DNA of 64,000 nucleotides from Escarpia spicata (taxonomy: Eukaryota > Annelida > Polychaeta > Sabellida > Siboglinidae), in NCBI GenBank assembly GCA_963995525.1, contig OZ023213.1, forward strand, positions 49,066,592-49,130,591, read 5' to 3'. The notes beneath the pieces are model-generated. The model was not told the DNA's origin and did not search any database. It was given only the letters and a program-made list of their open reading frames with translations. Shown in pieces: positions 46,930-58,733 of the stretch. A program made the translations under genes and the position numbers. Position 1 is the stretch's first letter; every line of letters starts with the position of its first letter.

Positions 46930-49900
46930 AGTTTAACAGTTGTCGTGTGTGTGTTTGTAGCTCTGTGGGCGTAGGTGTAGTTTAACAGTTGTCGTGTGTG
47001 TGTTTGTAGCTCTATGGGCGTAGGTGTAGTTTAACAGTTGTCGTGTGTGTGTGTGTAGCTCTGTGGGCGTAGGTGTAGTTTAACAGTTGTCGTGTGTGTG
47101 TGTTTGTAGCTCTATGGGCGTAGGTGTAGTTTAACAGTTGTCGTGTGTGTGTTTGTAGCTCTGTTGACGTAGGTGTAGTTTAACAGTTGTCGTGTGTGTG
47201 TGTGTAGCTCTGTGGGCGTAGTTGTAGTTTAACAGTTGTCGTGTGTGTGTGTGTAGCTCTGTGGGCGTAGTTGTAGTTTAACAGTTGTCGTGTGTGTGTG
47301 TTTGTAGCTCTGTGGGCGTAGGTGTAGTTTAACAGTTGTCGAGTGTGTGTGTGTGTGTAGCTCTGTGGGCGTAGGTGTAGTTTAACAGTTGTCGTGTGTG
47401 TGTGTTTGTAGCTCTATGGGCGTAGATGTAGTTTAACAGTTGTCGTGTGTGTGTTTGTAGCTCTGTTGACGTAGGTGTAGTTTAACAGTTGTCGTGTGTG
47501 TGTGTTTGTAGCTCTATGGGCGTAGGTGTAGTTTAACAGTTGTCGTGTGTGTGTTTGTAGCTCTGTTGACGTAGTTGTAGTTTAACAGTTGTCGTGTGTG
47601 TGTTTGTAGCTCTGTGGGCGTAGTTGTAGTTTAACAGTTGTCGTGTGTGTGTTTGTAGCTCTGTGGGCGTAGGTGTAGTTTAACAGTTGTCGTGTGTGTG
47701 TTTATAGCTCTGTAGGCGTAGGTGTAGTTTAACAGTTGTCGTGTGTGTGTTTGTAGCTCTGTGGGCGTAGGTGTAGTTTAACAGTTGTCGTGTGTGTGTG
47801 TTTGTAGCTCTGTGGGCGTAGGTGTAGTTTAACAGTTGTCGTGTGGGTGTTTGTAGCTCTGTGGGCGTAGGTGTAGTTTAACAGTTGTCGTGTGTGTGTG
47901 TGTAGTTCTGTGGGCGTAGGTGTAGTTTAACAGTTGTCGTGTGTGTGTTTGTAGCTCTGTAGGCGTAGGTGTAGTTTAACAGTTGTCGTGTGTGTGTTTG
48001 TAGCTCTGTGGGCGTAGGTGTAGTTTAACAGTTGTCGTGTGTGTGTGTGTGTAGCTCTGTGGGCGTAGTTGTAGTTTAACAGTTGTCGTGTGGGTGTTTG
48101 TAGCTCTGTGGGCGTAGTTGTAGTTTAACAGTTGTCATGTGGGTGTTTTATAGCTCTGTGGGCGTAGGTGTAGTTTAACAGTTGTCGTGTGTGTGTTTGT
48201 AGCTCTGTGGGCGTAGGTGTAGTTTAACAGTTGTCGTGTGTGTGTTTGTAGCTCTATGGGCGTAGGTGTAGTTTAACAGTTGTCGTGTGTGTGTTTGTAG
48301 CTCTGTGGGCGTAGGTGTAGTTTAACAGTTGTCGTGTGTGTGTTTGTAGCTCTGTGGGCGTAGGTGTAGTTTAACAGTTGTCGTGTGTGTGTTTGTAGCT
48401 CTGTTGACGTAGTTGTAGTTTAACAGTTGTCGTGTGGGTGTTTGTAGCTCTGTGGGCGTAGGTGTAGTTTAACAGTTGTCGTGTGGGTGTTTGTAGCTCT
48501 GTTGACGTAGGTGTAGTTTAACAGTTGTCGTGTGTGTGTGTGTGTAGCTCTGTGGGCGTAGGTGTAGTTTAACAGTTGTCGTGTGTGTGTGTGTGTAGCT
48601 CTGTGGGCGTAGTTGTAGTTTAACAGTTGTCGTGTGTGTGTGTGTAGCTCTGTTGACGTAGGTGTAGTTTAACATTTGTCGTGTGGGTGTTTGTAGCTCT
48701 GTAGGCGTAGGTGTAGTTTAACAGTTGTCGTGTGTGTGTGTTTGTAGCTCTATGGGCGTAGGTGTAGTTTAACAGTTGTCGTGTGTGTGTTTGTAGTTCT
48801 GTGGGCGTAGGTGTAGTTTAACAGTTGTCGTGTGTGTGTTTGTAGCTCTGTGGGCGTAGGTGTAGTTTAACAGTTGTCGTGTGGGTGTTTGTAGCTCTGT
48901 GGGCGTAGGTGTAGATTAACAGTTGTCGTGTGGGTGTTTGTATCTTTATGGGCGTAGGTGTAGTTTAACAGTTGTCGTGTGTGTGTTTGTAGCTCTGTTG
49001 ACGTAGGTGTAGTTTAACAGTTGTCGTGTGTGTGTTTGTAGCTCTGTGGGCGTAGGTGTAGTTTAACAGTTGTCGTGTGTGTGTTTGTAGCTCTATGGGC
49101 GTAGGTGTAGTTTAACAGTTGTCGTGTGTGTGTGTGTAGCTCTGTGGGCGTAGGTGTAGTTTAACAGTTGTCGTGTGTGTGTGTTTGTAGCTCTATGGGC
49201 GTAGGTGTAGTTTAACAGTTGTCGTGTGTGTGTTTGTAGCTCTGTTGACGTAGGTGTAGTTTAACAGTTGTCGTGTGTGTGTGTGTAGCTCTGTGGGCGT
49301 AGTTGTAGTTTAACAGTTGTCGTGTGTGTGTGTGTAGCTCTGTGGGCGTAGTTGTAGTTTAACAGTTGTCGTGTGTGTGTGTTTGTAGCTCTGTGGGCGT
49401 AGGTGTAGTTTAACAGTTGTCGAGTGTGTGTGTGTGTGTAGCTCTGTGGGCGTAGGTGTAGTTTAACAGTTGTCGTGTGTGTGTGTTTGTAGCTCTATGG
49501 GCGTAGATGTAGTTTAACAGTTGTCGTGTGTGTGTTTGTAGCTCTGTTGACGTAGGTGTAGTTTAACAGTTGTCGTGTGTGTGTGTTTGTAGCTCTATGG
49601 GCGTAGGTGTAGTTTAACAGTTGTCGTGTGTGTGTTTGTAGCTCTGTTGACGTAGTTGTAGTTTAACAGTTGTCGTGTGTGTGTTTGTAGCTCTGTGGGC
49701 GTAGTTGTAGTTTAACAGTTGTCGTGTGTGTGTTTGTAGCTCTGTGGGCGTAGGTGTAGTTTAACAGTTGTCGTGTGTGTGTTTATAGCTCTGTAGGCGT
49801 AGGTGTAGTTTAACAGTTGTCGTGTGTGTGTTTGTAGCTCTGTGGGCGTAGGTGTAGTTTAACAGTTGTCGTGTGTGTGTGTTTGTAGCTCTGTGGGCGT

Positions 49901-51095
49901 AGGTGTAGTTTAACAGTTGTCGTGTGGGTGTTTGTAGCTCTGTGGGCGTAGGGGTAGTTTAACAGTTGTCGTGTGTGTGTGTGTAGTTCTGTGGGCGTAG
50001 GTGTAGTTTAACAGTTGTCGTGTGTGTGTTTGTAGCTCTGTAGGCGTAGGTGTAGTTTAACAGTTGTCGTGTGTGTGTTTGTAGCTCTGTGGGCGTAGGT
50101 GTAGTTTAACAGTTGTCGTGTGTGTGTGTGTGTAGCTCTGTGGGCGTAGTTGTAGTTTAACAGTTGTCGTGTGGGTGTTTGTAGCTCTGTGGGCGTAGTT
50201 GTAGTTTAACAGTTGTCATGTCGGTGTTTTATAGCTCTGTGGGCGTAGGTGTATTTTAACAGTTGTCGTGTGTGTGTTTGTAGCTCTGTGGGCGTAGGTG
50301 TAGTTTAACAGTTGTCGTGTGTGTGTTTGTAGCTCTATGGGCGTAGGTGTAGTTTAACAGTTGTCGTGTGTGTGTTTGTAGCTCTGTGGGCGTAGGTGTA
50401 GTTTAACAGTTGTCGTGTGTGTGTTTGTAGCTCTGTGGGCGTAGGTGTAGTTTAACAGTTGTCGTGTGTGTGTTTGTAGCTCTGTTGACGTAGGTGTAGT
50501 TTAACAGTTGTCGTGTGGGTGTTTGTAGCTCTGTGGGCGTAGGTGTAGTTTAACAGTTGTCGTGTGGGTGTTTGTAGCTCTGTTGACGTAGGTGTAGTTT
50601 AACAGTTGTCGTGTGTGTGTGTGTGTAGCTCTGTGGGCGTAGGTGTAGTTTAACAGTTGTCGTGTGTGTGTGTGTGTGTGTAGCTCTGTGGGCGTAGTTG
50701 TAGTTTAACAGTTGTCGTGTGTGTGTGTGTAGCTCTGTTGACGTAGGTGTAGTTTAACAGTTGTCGTGTGGGTGTTTGTAGCTCTGTAGGCGTAGGTGTA
50801 GTTTAACAGTTGTCGTGTGTGTGTGTTTGTAGCTCTATGGGCGTAGGTGTAGTTTAACAGTTGTCGTGTGTGTGTTTGTAGTTCTGTGGGCGTAGGTGTA
50901 GTTTAACAGTTGTCGTGTGTGTGTTTGTAGCTCTGTGGGCGTAGGTGTAGTTTAACAGTTGTCGTGTGGGTGTTTGTAGCTCTGTGGGCGTAGGTGTAGA
51001 TTAACAGTTGTCGTGTGGGTGTTTGTATCTTTATGGGCGTAGGTGTAGTTTAACAGTTGTCGTGTGTGTGTTTGTAGCTCTGTTGACGTAGGTGT
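46930..51095. repeat. Higher-order repeat, two ~2,083-bp copies
   Basis: Copies are about 46930-49012 and 49013-51095. Markers are gtcgagtg at 47338 and 49421, the catgt-gggtgttttatag unit near 48135 and 50217, and tatctttatggg at 48942 and 51026. The gcgcagg cassette is absent from 46.2 kb to the array end. 50.8-52.2 kb resembles 26.3-27.7 kb and 38.6-40.0 kb, so this end is a partial further copy of the 12.35-kb unit. Confidence 0.82.
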
Positions 51096-51647
51096 AGTTT
51101 AACAGTTGTCGTGTGGGTGTTTGTAGCTCTGTGGGCGTAGGTGTAGTTTAACAGTTGTCGTGTGGGTGTTTATAGCTCTGTAGGCGTAGGTGTAGTTTAA
51201 CAATTGTCGTGTGGGTGTTTGTAGCTCTGTTGACGTAGGTGTAGTTTAACAGTTGTCGTGTGGGTGTTTGTAGCTATGTGGGCGTAGGTGTAGTTTAACA
51301 GTTGTCGTGTGGGTGTTTGTAGCTCTGTGGGCGTAGGTGTAGTTTAAACGTTGTCGTGTGTGTGTTTGTAGCTCTGTTGACGTAGGTGTAGTTTAACAGT
51401 TGTCGTGTGGGTGTTTGTAGCTCTGTGGGCGTAGGTGTAGTTTAAAAGTTGTCGTGTGTGTGTTTGTAGCTCTGTTGACGTAGGTGTAGTTGAACAGTTG
51501 TCGTGTGGGTGTTTGTAGCTATGTGGGCGTAGGTGTAGTTTAACAGTTGTCGTGTGGGTGTTTGTAGCTTTGTGGGCGTAGGTGTAGTTTAACAGTTGTC
51601 GTGTGTTTGTTTGTAGCTCTGTGGGCGTAGGTGTAGTTTAACAGTTG

Positions 51648-51749
<102 letters not shown>

Positions 51750-52612
51750 CTCTGTGGGCGTAGGTGTAGTTTAACAGTTGTCGTGTGGGTGTTTGTAGCT
51801 CTGTGGGCGTAGGTGTAGTTTAACAGTTGGCGTGTGTGTGTTTGTAGCTCTGTGGGCGTAGGTGTAGTTTAACAGTTGTCGTGTGTGTGTGTAGTTCTGT
51901 GGGCGTAGGTGTAGTTTAACAATTGTCGTGTGTGTGTTTGTAGCTCTATGGGCGTAGGTGTAGTTTAACAGTTGTCGTGTGTGTGTTTGTAGCTCTGTGG
52001 GCGTAGGTGTAGTTTAACAGTTGACGTGTGTGTGTTTGTAGCTCTGTGGGCGTAGGTGTAGTTTAACAGTTGTCGTGTGGGTGTTTGTAGCTCTGTGGGC
52101 GTAGGTGTAGATTAACAGTTGTCGTGTGGGTGTTTGTAGCTCTGTTGACGTAGGTGTAGTTTAACAGTTGTCGTGTGGGTGTTTGTAGCTCTGTGGGCGT
52201 AGGTGTAGTTTAACAGTTGTCGTGTGGGTGTTTATAGCTCTGTAGGCGTAGGTGTAGTTTAACAGTTGTCGTGTGGGTGTTTGTAGCTCTGTTGACGTAG
52301 GTGTAGTTTAACAGTTGTCGTGTGGGTGTTTGTAGCTCTGTGGGCGTAGGTGTAGTTTAACAGTTGTCGTGTGGGTGTTTGTAGCTCTGTGGGCGTAGGT
52401 GTAGTTTAACAGTTGTCGTGTGGGTGTTTGTAGCTCTGTTGACGTAGGTGTAGTTTAACAGTTGTCGTGTGGGTGTTTGTAGCTCTGTGGGCGTAGTTGT
52501 AGTTTAAAAGTTGTCGTGTGTGTGTTCGTAGCTCTGTTGACGTAGGTGTAGTTTAACAGTTGTCGTGTGGGTGTTTGTAGCTCTGTGGGCATAGATGTAG
52601 TTTAACAGTTGT

Positions 52613-53291
52613 TTGGTGGATTGATAGAGAGATGGACTAATAACAAGTGTTTCCGAACAAATATCCCACCTTGATGGTCCATCATTTAATAAATATGGGC
52701 AAAGCCTGTTATTGTTTGGAGATGATGTCTTGGACACGGACAACCGACATCCCACGAGGGAATGGGATGTTGGTGATTAGAAGTTGAAACATGTGATGTG
52801 TATACGTGTTATTGTGTTTCCTGTAGTTTAGCATTACAAAAAATAAGAGTTTGACTACATATTTTGTGGCCTGACTATTAAAACAGTGCCATGATAATTA
52901 AATAATTTATGAAAACATAACAAACGTATGTGTGCAAAAGTGATCAGTACATAACATGGTGTCTTCGTTGGGCGTCAAGTGCATGCAAACAACAGCGCTG
53001 ATCCATTTAGCTCTTATCTCACCATTATTCTCGTGAACGGACTGTGAGCTGTGAAACACGCTCTTGACCAGCTAGAGTGAAGAGACATATGTGTGCGTGC
53101 GTGCGTGCGTGTGTGCGTGCTTGTGGGGGGTACTGGACAATATTTAAGGTGCCTACATAGTTATGTTAATGTAGTGGGCTAGGACGTGTGCAACATGCAA
53201 AATATTTCGTCTGCTCTTTCATGTACTCCATATCAGGGGTAGATTAACTTACAACAATCGCACATCTTCAAACAGCAGCATGCCTTACTAG
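52613..53291. other. Right flank of the satellite, no gene found
   Basis: Single-copy-looking AT-rich sequence. A small imperfect hairpin, accgacatccca (52743-52754) with tgggatgttggt (52763-52774), lies 130-160 bp from the array end. A GTGC/GTGT simple repeat occupies about 53090-53120. Nothing else is recognisable. Confidence 0.5.
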
Positions 53292-54014
53292 AATAACAAG
53301 ATTTAATAAGATTGCCGATCAGAGCTATACGCTCCAGACGGCATTCGGACAAGGAAGCCTTTGGCTTATCGAGAGTCCAAAATTGTTCCACCTACGTATA
53401 AACCGCCATCGCCAGATAGCTGTCAATTTAATTTTTGAACATATTTACACTGCTAGCATTAACACTATCATCAGATAATTTGTAGTCATTTACTCTCCTC
53501 TGAGAGAATAAGTACTTTCTCATATCAAACCTACACTGTTCCCTAATTAATGCTGCCTTGTGCCCTTTGATTATACTGCCTTCTTTCAGTTTGAAGAAAA
53601 TAGTTCTATGAATATCCTCATAACCATTCAATAACTTAAAAACCTATATTTGGTATCATCTTAGTCTCCTAGTCTCTAGTGTTGTCAACCCACATTCTAA
53701 TAGGCGTCTTTCATAACCAAGATCTTTCAGTTCATTAATCAGCTTAGTTGGTCTTCGTTGCACTCTTTCTAGTTTATCTATGTCCTTCTTACGATAAGGC
53801 CTCCATGCTTGTATACAATATTCCAAATGTGGCCTAATTATTGCTTTGTACAGTGGTACAATTAGTTGTTTTTCTTTATATGTGATATTTCTCCTAATTA
53901 GCCCTACAATTAATTTTGGTTACTCTTTGAAGCAGCAATTCCACATTGCTCCGAAACGTTCATGTCAGCACTAACGGTTACTCCTAAGTCCTTTTCTGTT
54001 ATAGTTTTACTTTA
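53292..54014 (-). mobile_element. 5'-truncated, decayed CR1-like retrotransposon fragment
   Basis: Aligns over its length with the 3' end of the larger element at 55065-55790. Shared sequence includes the terminal aacaagattt repeats, ggaagccttttggcttatcg, tcgagagtcca and the C-terminal coding region. Residual minus-strand coding at 53428-53631 (NGYEDIHRTIFF, EQCRFDMRKY, SSVNMFKN) corresponds to NGYENIDRNIFF, EQCRLDIRKF, SSVNMFKN in the other copy. Indels and stops break the frame. It holds only the last part of the polymerase gene and the 3' untranslated region, as expected from incomplete reverse transcription. More diverged than the second copy, but the same family. Confidence 0.85.
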
Positions 54015-54172
54015 AATAAAATCATCTAAAAGACTGAAGCCGTGACAATAAAAAAATAAAGGAAACATAACAGCAGAATAGTTTTGAAAATAACGCTGGC
54101 GGTCGCCTAGCAACGAATCCAAAATCTATCGTAATTATGATATGATAATATCCATACAGCTGCTCCCAAAAG

Positions 54173-54173
<1 letters not shown>

Positions 54174-54257
<84 letters not shown>
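54174..54257. repeat. (CA)n microsatellite
   Basis: Pure CA for 84 bp. The minus-strand cysteine/valine open frames that cross it are not genes. The flanking stretches 54015-54173 and 54258-54639 show no recognisable feature. Confidence 0.95.
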
Positions 54258-54258
<1 letters not shown>

Positions 54259-54639
54259 CGTCACACAACGACGTTCTAAAGCATTTGTCATCTGATGAAT
54301 CTAGCTGAATTATGACGTCGCCAGCTATCCAACAACATACGCAATGGACCTGTATAATCAATACGACTATTCGCATAGTAGCTGAACGACTTATCGCTTA
54401 CATATACTAGCTGTACACTATGTTAGAGGTCGTTCACTAGTGTCGACATTTATCTATAAAGAGCGTACGTCTGGCTCCACTGACTACACATAACATTTCT
54501 AGAGCCGTAACTAAGACAAAGGAGGTTTTACTAGTCATCTTCCATGATGCACCATTCGTGCCTTCATACGTTTGACGAGCGGCTAGGGCTGGGGGATTGA
54601 GTCAATGGTATTCTGGGTGTGGCTTGATATATGTTTAGC

Positions 54640-54642
54640 CTA
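54640..54642. other. Left CTA target-site duplication of the DNA transposon
   Basis: CTA lies immediately outside the TAGGCC terminus of the left inverted repeat. The same CTA follows the GGCCTA terminus at 62399-62401. Three bases could match by chance, but they coincide exactly with the point where inverted-repeat similarity stops on both sides. Confidence 0.6.
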
Positions 54643-55064
54643 TAGGCCATGGGCCAGATATGCCCCTCGTGCACCCCCCCCCCACAACTCTAGCAACCCA
54701 TGTTTTTTTAAAGCATTGGGGTCTCTTGAAGATGATTTTAAGTGGTAACAGTGAAAAAGTTGGGTCTCACTACCCATTTCCAGCCTATATTGGATGGTAC
54801 CCTGAAATATCGTATTTCTCATCAACGTCTCATGGTATTTAATCACCCACACCACAATCGTCATTGTATAGTCATATATGTCTCAATATGTACTTGTAAT
54901 ATGTCAAATTGAAGATTTTCATCTGCTGATCATTATACTAGCACTCAATGAATATATACAATTATGGCATGTGCCCTAATTAGTATAGAATAACTATACC
55001 CCATTCTCACTCGTGACCGCATAGATGACCATCACTATTTTTGTCAAACATATCAATTTCTCTT
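54643..55064. repeat. Left TIR, outer part (before retrotransposon insertion)
   Basis: Reverse complement of about 61983-62398, with scattered substitutions and small indels. Shared landmarks are tgcccctcgtgca plus a C run, gggtctcttgaagatgattt, ggtaccctgaaatatcgtat, cacaccacaatcgtcattgt and ctcactcgtgaccgcataga. Similarity breaks inside caattt-ctctt, where the retrotransposon's terminal repeat begins. Confidence 0.92.
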
Positions 55065-58000
55065 TAACAAGATTTAACAAGATTGCCATCCAGAAAATTA
55101 CTCTGGATGGCAGTTGTACAAGGAAGCCTTTTGGCTTATCGAGAGTCCAATACTTTTTATCTACATGTATCCCGCCTTTTTAAGGTGTGTGTCGATTTTA
55201 TTTTTAAACATATTCACGCTACTAGCACCAACACAATCAGGAGATAATCTGTTCCATTCATTTACAGTCCTTTGTGAGAATGAGAACTTTCTTATATCTA
55301 ATCTACACTGCTCCTTTACTAATGTAGCTTCATGTCCTCTGGTCCTTCTATCTTTCTTAACTGAGAAAAAAATGTTTCTATCAATATTTTCATAACCATT
55401 CAATATTTTAAACACTTCTATGTGATCTCCTCTCAATCTCCTGGTCTCTAGTGTTGTTAAACCACATTCTTTTAGGCGTATTTCGTAACTAAGATCCCTC
55501 AGATTTGGTATCATTTTAGTCGCTCTCCTCTGTACTCTTTATAGCATATATATGTCCTTCTTGCGATATGGCCTCCATGCTTGTATACAATATTCTAAAT
55601 GAGGCCTCACTATTGTTTTGTACAGCGGTACTATGATTTCTTTTTTCTTATACGCTATATTTCGCCTAATTAATCCAAGGATTTGATTTCCCTTTGACGC
55701 TGCAATTCCGCACTGCTCTGAAACCTTCATATCAGCACTAATGGTTAACCCTAAGTCCTTTTCTTTTACAGTAGTACTTAGAACAGTACCCCCCATTTTA
55801 TATTTTACCTCTTCATTCCCATGACCTGTGTGGAGGCATTTACATTTCCCAAAATTGAACAGCATTTGCCACTTTTCAGACCATTTGATCAACCTATCAA
55901 GATCATCTTGTAAATGCTGTCTGTCTCCATCACTTTTAATCATTCTAAACACTTTTGTATCATCCGCAAATTTTAACACCTTGCTTGTTATATCATCGTC
56001 CAAATCGTTGATATATATTAAGAATAATATAGGTCCTAGTACTGATCCCTGTGGTACCCCACTCAATACCGATTTCCAGTTTGAAGCCTCCTCATCAACT
56101 ACTACACGTTGTCTTCTGTCATTCAGCCATTTTTCTATCCAGTTTATTATACCATTTCCTATGCCATGGGCCTTTAGCTTAAGGAGTAATCTTTGATGTG
56201 GTACTTTGTCGAAAGCTTTTTGAAAATCTAAATAGATGATATCTACTGGTGATCCCTCATCTACCCACCTAGTGATGTCTTCCAAAAAACATAACATATT
56301 TGTTAAGCAATACCTCGCTTTTAAAAACCCATGTTGAGATGGGTTTATCAAGTTATGTTTAACAAGAAAATCCACCATGTGATCTTTAATTAGTCTTTCT
56401 AATAATTTGCAAATCACTGATGTTAAACTCACTGGTCTATAGTTCTCTGACTTGTTTCTCGAACCTTTTTTAAATAACGGTATAATGTTTGCCTCTTTCC
56501 ATTCTAAAGGAACCACTCCCTCTTCTAATGACAAATTGAAAACTGTTGCAAGCGGTGCGCTAATTTGTTCTACAATTTCCAATAGTAGTTTGGGCGGAAT
56601 CCCGTCCACTCCAGGTGATTTATTATCCTTCATAGCCCTTATTTTCTTAGCTACCATTTCCGAGATTACAACTAACTGTCCTAAATAGTCTGAATCTGCC
56701 CCCTTGAACTTAGCCTCTGGTACTGGCAGTGAACTAATATCTTCCCTGGTAAACACTGAACTAAAATACTCATTCAGGTCTTCTGCCATTAAGAATCCCT
56801 CTGATATTGTATTTCCAGCACTATCTTCTAGAGGACCGACCTTATCCTGAACTTTCTGTTTGCTTCGAATATACGCATAAAAACTTTTACTCTCATGTTT
56901 TATATTACTAGCTAATTTTGTTTCATAGCTTCTCTTTGAATTTATAATTTCAGCTGTAGCTTGATTAAGTGCTTCTTTATAAATGTTGTAGTCTTCATCA
57001 TTTCCAGTACATCTATATGACTTCCACATCATTTGTTTATACTTAATTTTTCTAATGGCTTCTTTCGATAAGTGTTTCTTTTTAGACCGTTTCCCTTGTT
57101 TTTTGAAAGGTACAAATTTATCGACTATGCACTTAATTTCACTATTTAAGATATTCCAGCATTCGGTTGCTGTCTTATTCTTCAGTGTGTTATTCCAGTC
57201 TATCTTTGCTAAATATTTCCTCATGTCCTTATACCTTCCTTTGTGGAAATTTCTCTTATACTGCTTTTTACTATTCCTTTCTGATTTTACTTTGATGGTA
57301 AAATGTATCTGGTTGTGATCACTACTCCCCAGTGGCTCACATATCTTGACATTGTCAACTAATTCTTTCTGTGAGGACAAAATTAAGTCTAACACATTCT
57401 CTCCCTTGGTTGGTTCTAGCACATGTTGAGAAAGGAATCTATCTTGTACTAAAACTAAAAACTTGTGGTCCTCACTCCCCATACTCTGTAGAGATTTCCA
57501 TTGTATATGCCCATGGTTAAAGTCCCCCATAATAATACAGTTCCGTTTGCTTACTTCCCTTATAGCGTTTTGTATTTTTTCATTCTCTTCAATGTTATGT
57601 TTGGACTTCGATAAACTAACTCAACTGTTAACGTTGAGTTTCCTGTAACTATGTTACACCAAACAGCTTCTTCGCAATCTGCTTCTCTTTCTAATTTTAT
57701 TTCATAAGCCTGGATAGATTCTTTAATATATAAAATAACTCCACCTCCCTTTCTTCCTATTCTATCGTTCCTAAACATTACATATCCTGTTAGTCCCAAT
57801 TCGGCATCTGATATATCAGTGGTGGCCCACGATTCGGTTATACCTATTATGTGAGGGTCAATATCTTCTACCATAATGTTTAGTTCACTTCTTTTGTTTA
57901 CTATGCTCCTTGCATTTAAACAAATGCATTTATATCCTGATTCAGAACAGTTTTCCAGGCTGTTCTTTGCCGATTTATTTCTGCTGTCTTTATCTATGCC

Positions 58001-58185
58001 TCCAGTTTCAGGCTTCTCTGTGAATCCCCCCTGCGAATCTAGTTTAAATAGATGCAGCCTGTCCCACTGTCAACAGATTGCAGCAAGTTCTCTGAGAAAA
58101 CTGCTGCCCCCTTTCCACTTAGATGTAGGCCATCTCTCATGTACATATCTTCCCTCCCAACAAAGTAGCCCCATAAATCTACGAA
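55065..58185 (-). mobile_element. CR1-like non-LTR retrotransposon, 5'-truncated, nested in the left TIR
   Basis: About 3.1 kb inserted in the minus orientation between the two parts of the left TIR. The uninterrupted right arm shows the empty site (reverse complement reads caatttatcttgatccc). The element's 3' end (left side) is two tandem copies of a ~10-bp motif, aacaagattt on the plus strand, a non-poly(A) tail typical of the CR1/L2 group. The 5' end (right side) starts within an esterase-like coding region, so the copy is truncated. TCTT occurs at both junctions (55061-55064 and 58186-58189). It may be a 4-bp target duplication or microhomology between the tail repeat and the target. Confidence 0.9.
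55161..58185 (-). pseudogene. CR1-like polymerase: esterase remnant, endonuclease, reverse transcriptase
   Basis: Read on the minus strand. First comes the C-terminal end of a GDSL/SGNH-type esterase-like segment (MRDGLHLSGKGAAVF, about 58085-58140). The APE-type endonuclease starts near 57920 (CLNARSIVNKRSELN, IIGITESW) and includes GDFN (residues 2-5 of the long frame 55539-57530) and SDHN (70-73). Reverse transcriptase follows: NYRPVSLTS (363-371), YLDFQKAFD with catalytic D435, SGVPQGSVLGP (490-500) and FADD (521-524). The C-terminal domain ends at 55161. The breaks are a frameshift near 58070 (after VDSGTG), a frameshift near 57595-57610 (after VYRSPNI), and an in-frame TAA at 55539-55541 between KKDIYML and RVQRRATKMIP, where related elements have a sense codon. 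RT motifs are intact, so decay is mild. The enzyme would nick target DNA and prime reverse transcription there. Confidence 0.88.
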
Positions 58186-58335
58186 TCTTGATCCCATAGC
58201 TTCTTTAAAATCAATAATGAATAACACTCTGCAGCATCATATCTTTCATTTGATACCAGAATTGTCTTTCTGTCATTACAAATGGATTAGCTATGATGCT
58301 TCAAAAATAACCGTAGTGTCGCGGATCAAGAGGCG
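58186..58335. repeat. Left TIR, inner part (after retrotransposon insertion)
   Basis: Reverse complement of 61855 to about 61990. Shared sequence includes cttgatcccat, ctttcatttgataccagaat, acaaatgga, atgatgcttcaaa and ataaccgtagtgtcgcggat. Similarity ends at caag(a/t)ggcg. It carries a small insertion (near 58222-58243) relative to the right arm. Confidence 0.92.
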
Positions 58336-58733
58336 TAACCCAGGGCATTTTAAATTATTACACACTGTACTCCATCAGCAATGGATTATTTAAAATGTAA
58401 TGAAGAAGTGACTATAATATTGTTGTTTTGTATGTAATTTACGTTCTTTCTGCAATATCTAGGTACATGTTTGAAGCTGGAATACTAGTTTTCTTACGTG
58501 TTTCATCATGATATGCGGAGATCACAAGGTTATATCCCATATTATGTTATTTAAGTTTCATATTATATTATTTAAGTCTCATATTATATTATTTAAGTTT
58601 CAATTACAGCTTATACGAATACCTCAGGTCTACTTCACAGATTTCGATAAGTTAAAATGTTATTTAAGTTGGATAATGATAAATTATAAGCTTTACCTGC
58701 TTTGACCTGGTGATATTGCATACCTACCTTTGT
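58336..58733. other. Transposon 5' non-coding region with three 21-bp tandem repeats
   Basis: Lies between the left TIR and the gene remnant and presumably holds the promoter, though no TATA or initiator can be singled out in such AT-rich DNA. Three 21-bp direct repeats built on catattatattatttaag occupy 58538-58600, with one to three differences among them. Confidence 0.6.

Noticed and set aside
54640..54864. Overlapping short open frames on both strands at the left TIR edge
   Set aside because: They lie wholly within the terminal inverted repeat and have no conserved counterpart reading in the right arm.
55828..57318. Plus-strand open frames of 78-122 codons
   Set aside because: They are antisense shadows of the retrotransposon reverse-transcriptase frame, which carries clear conserved motifs on the minus strand.
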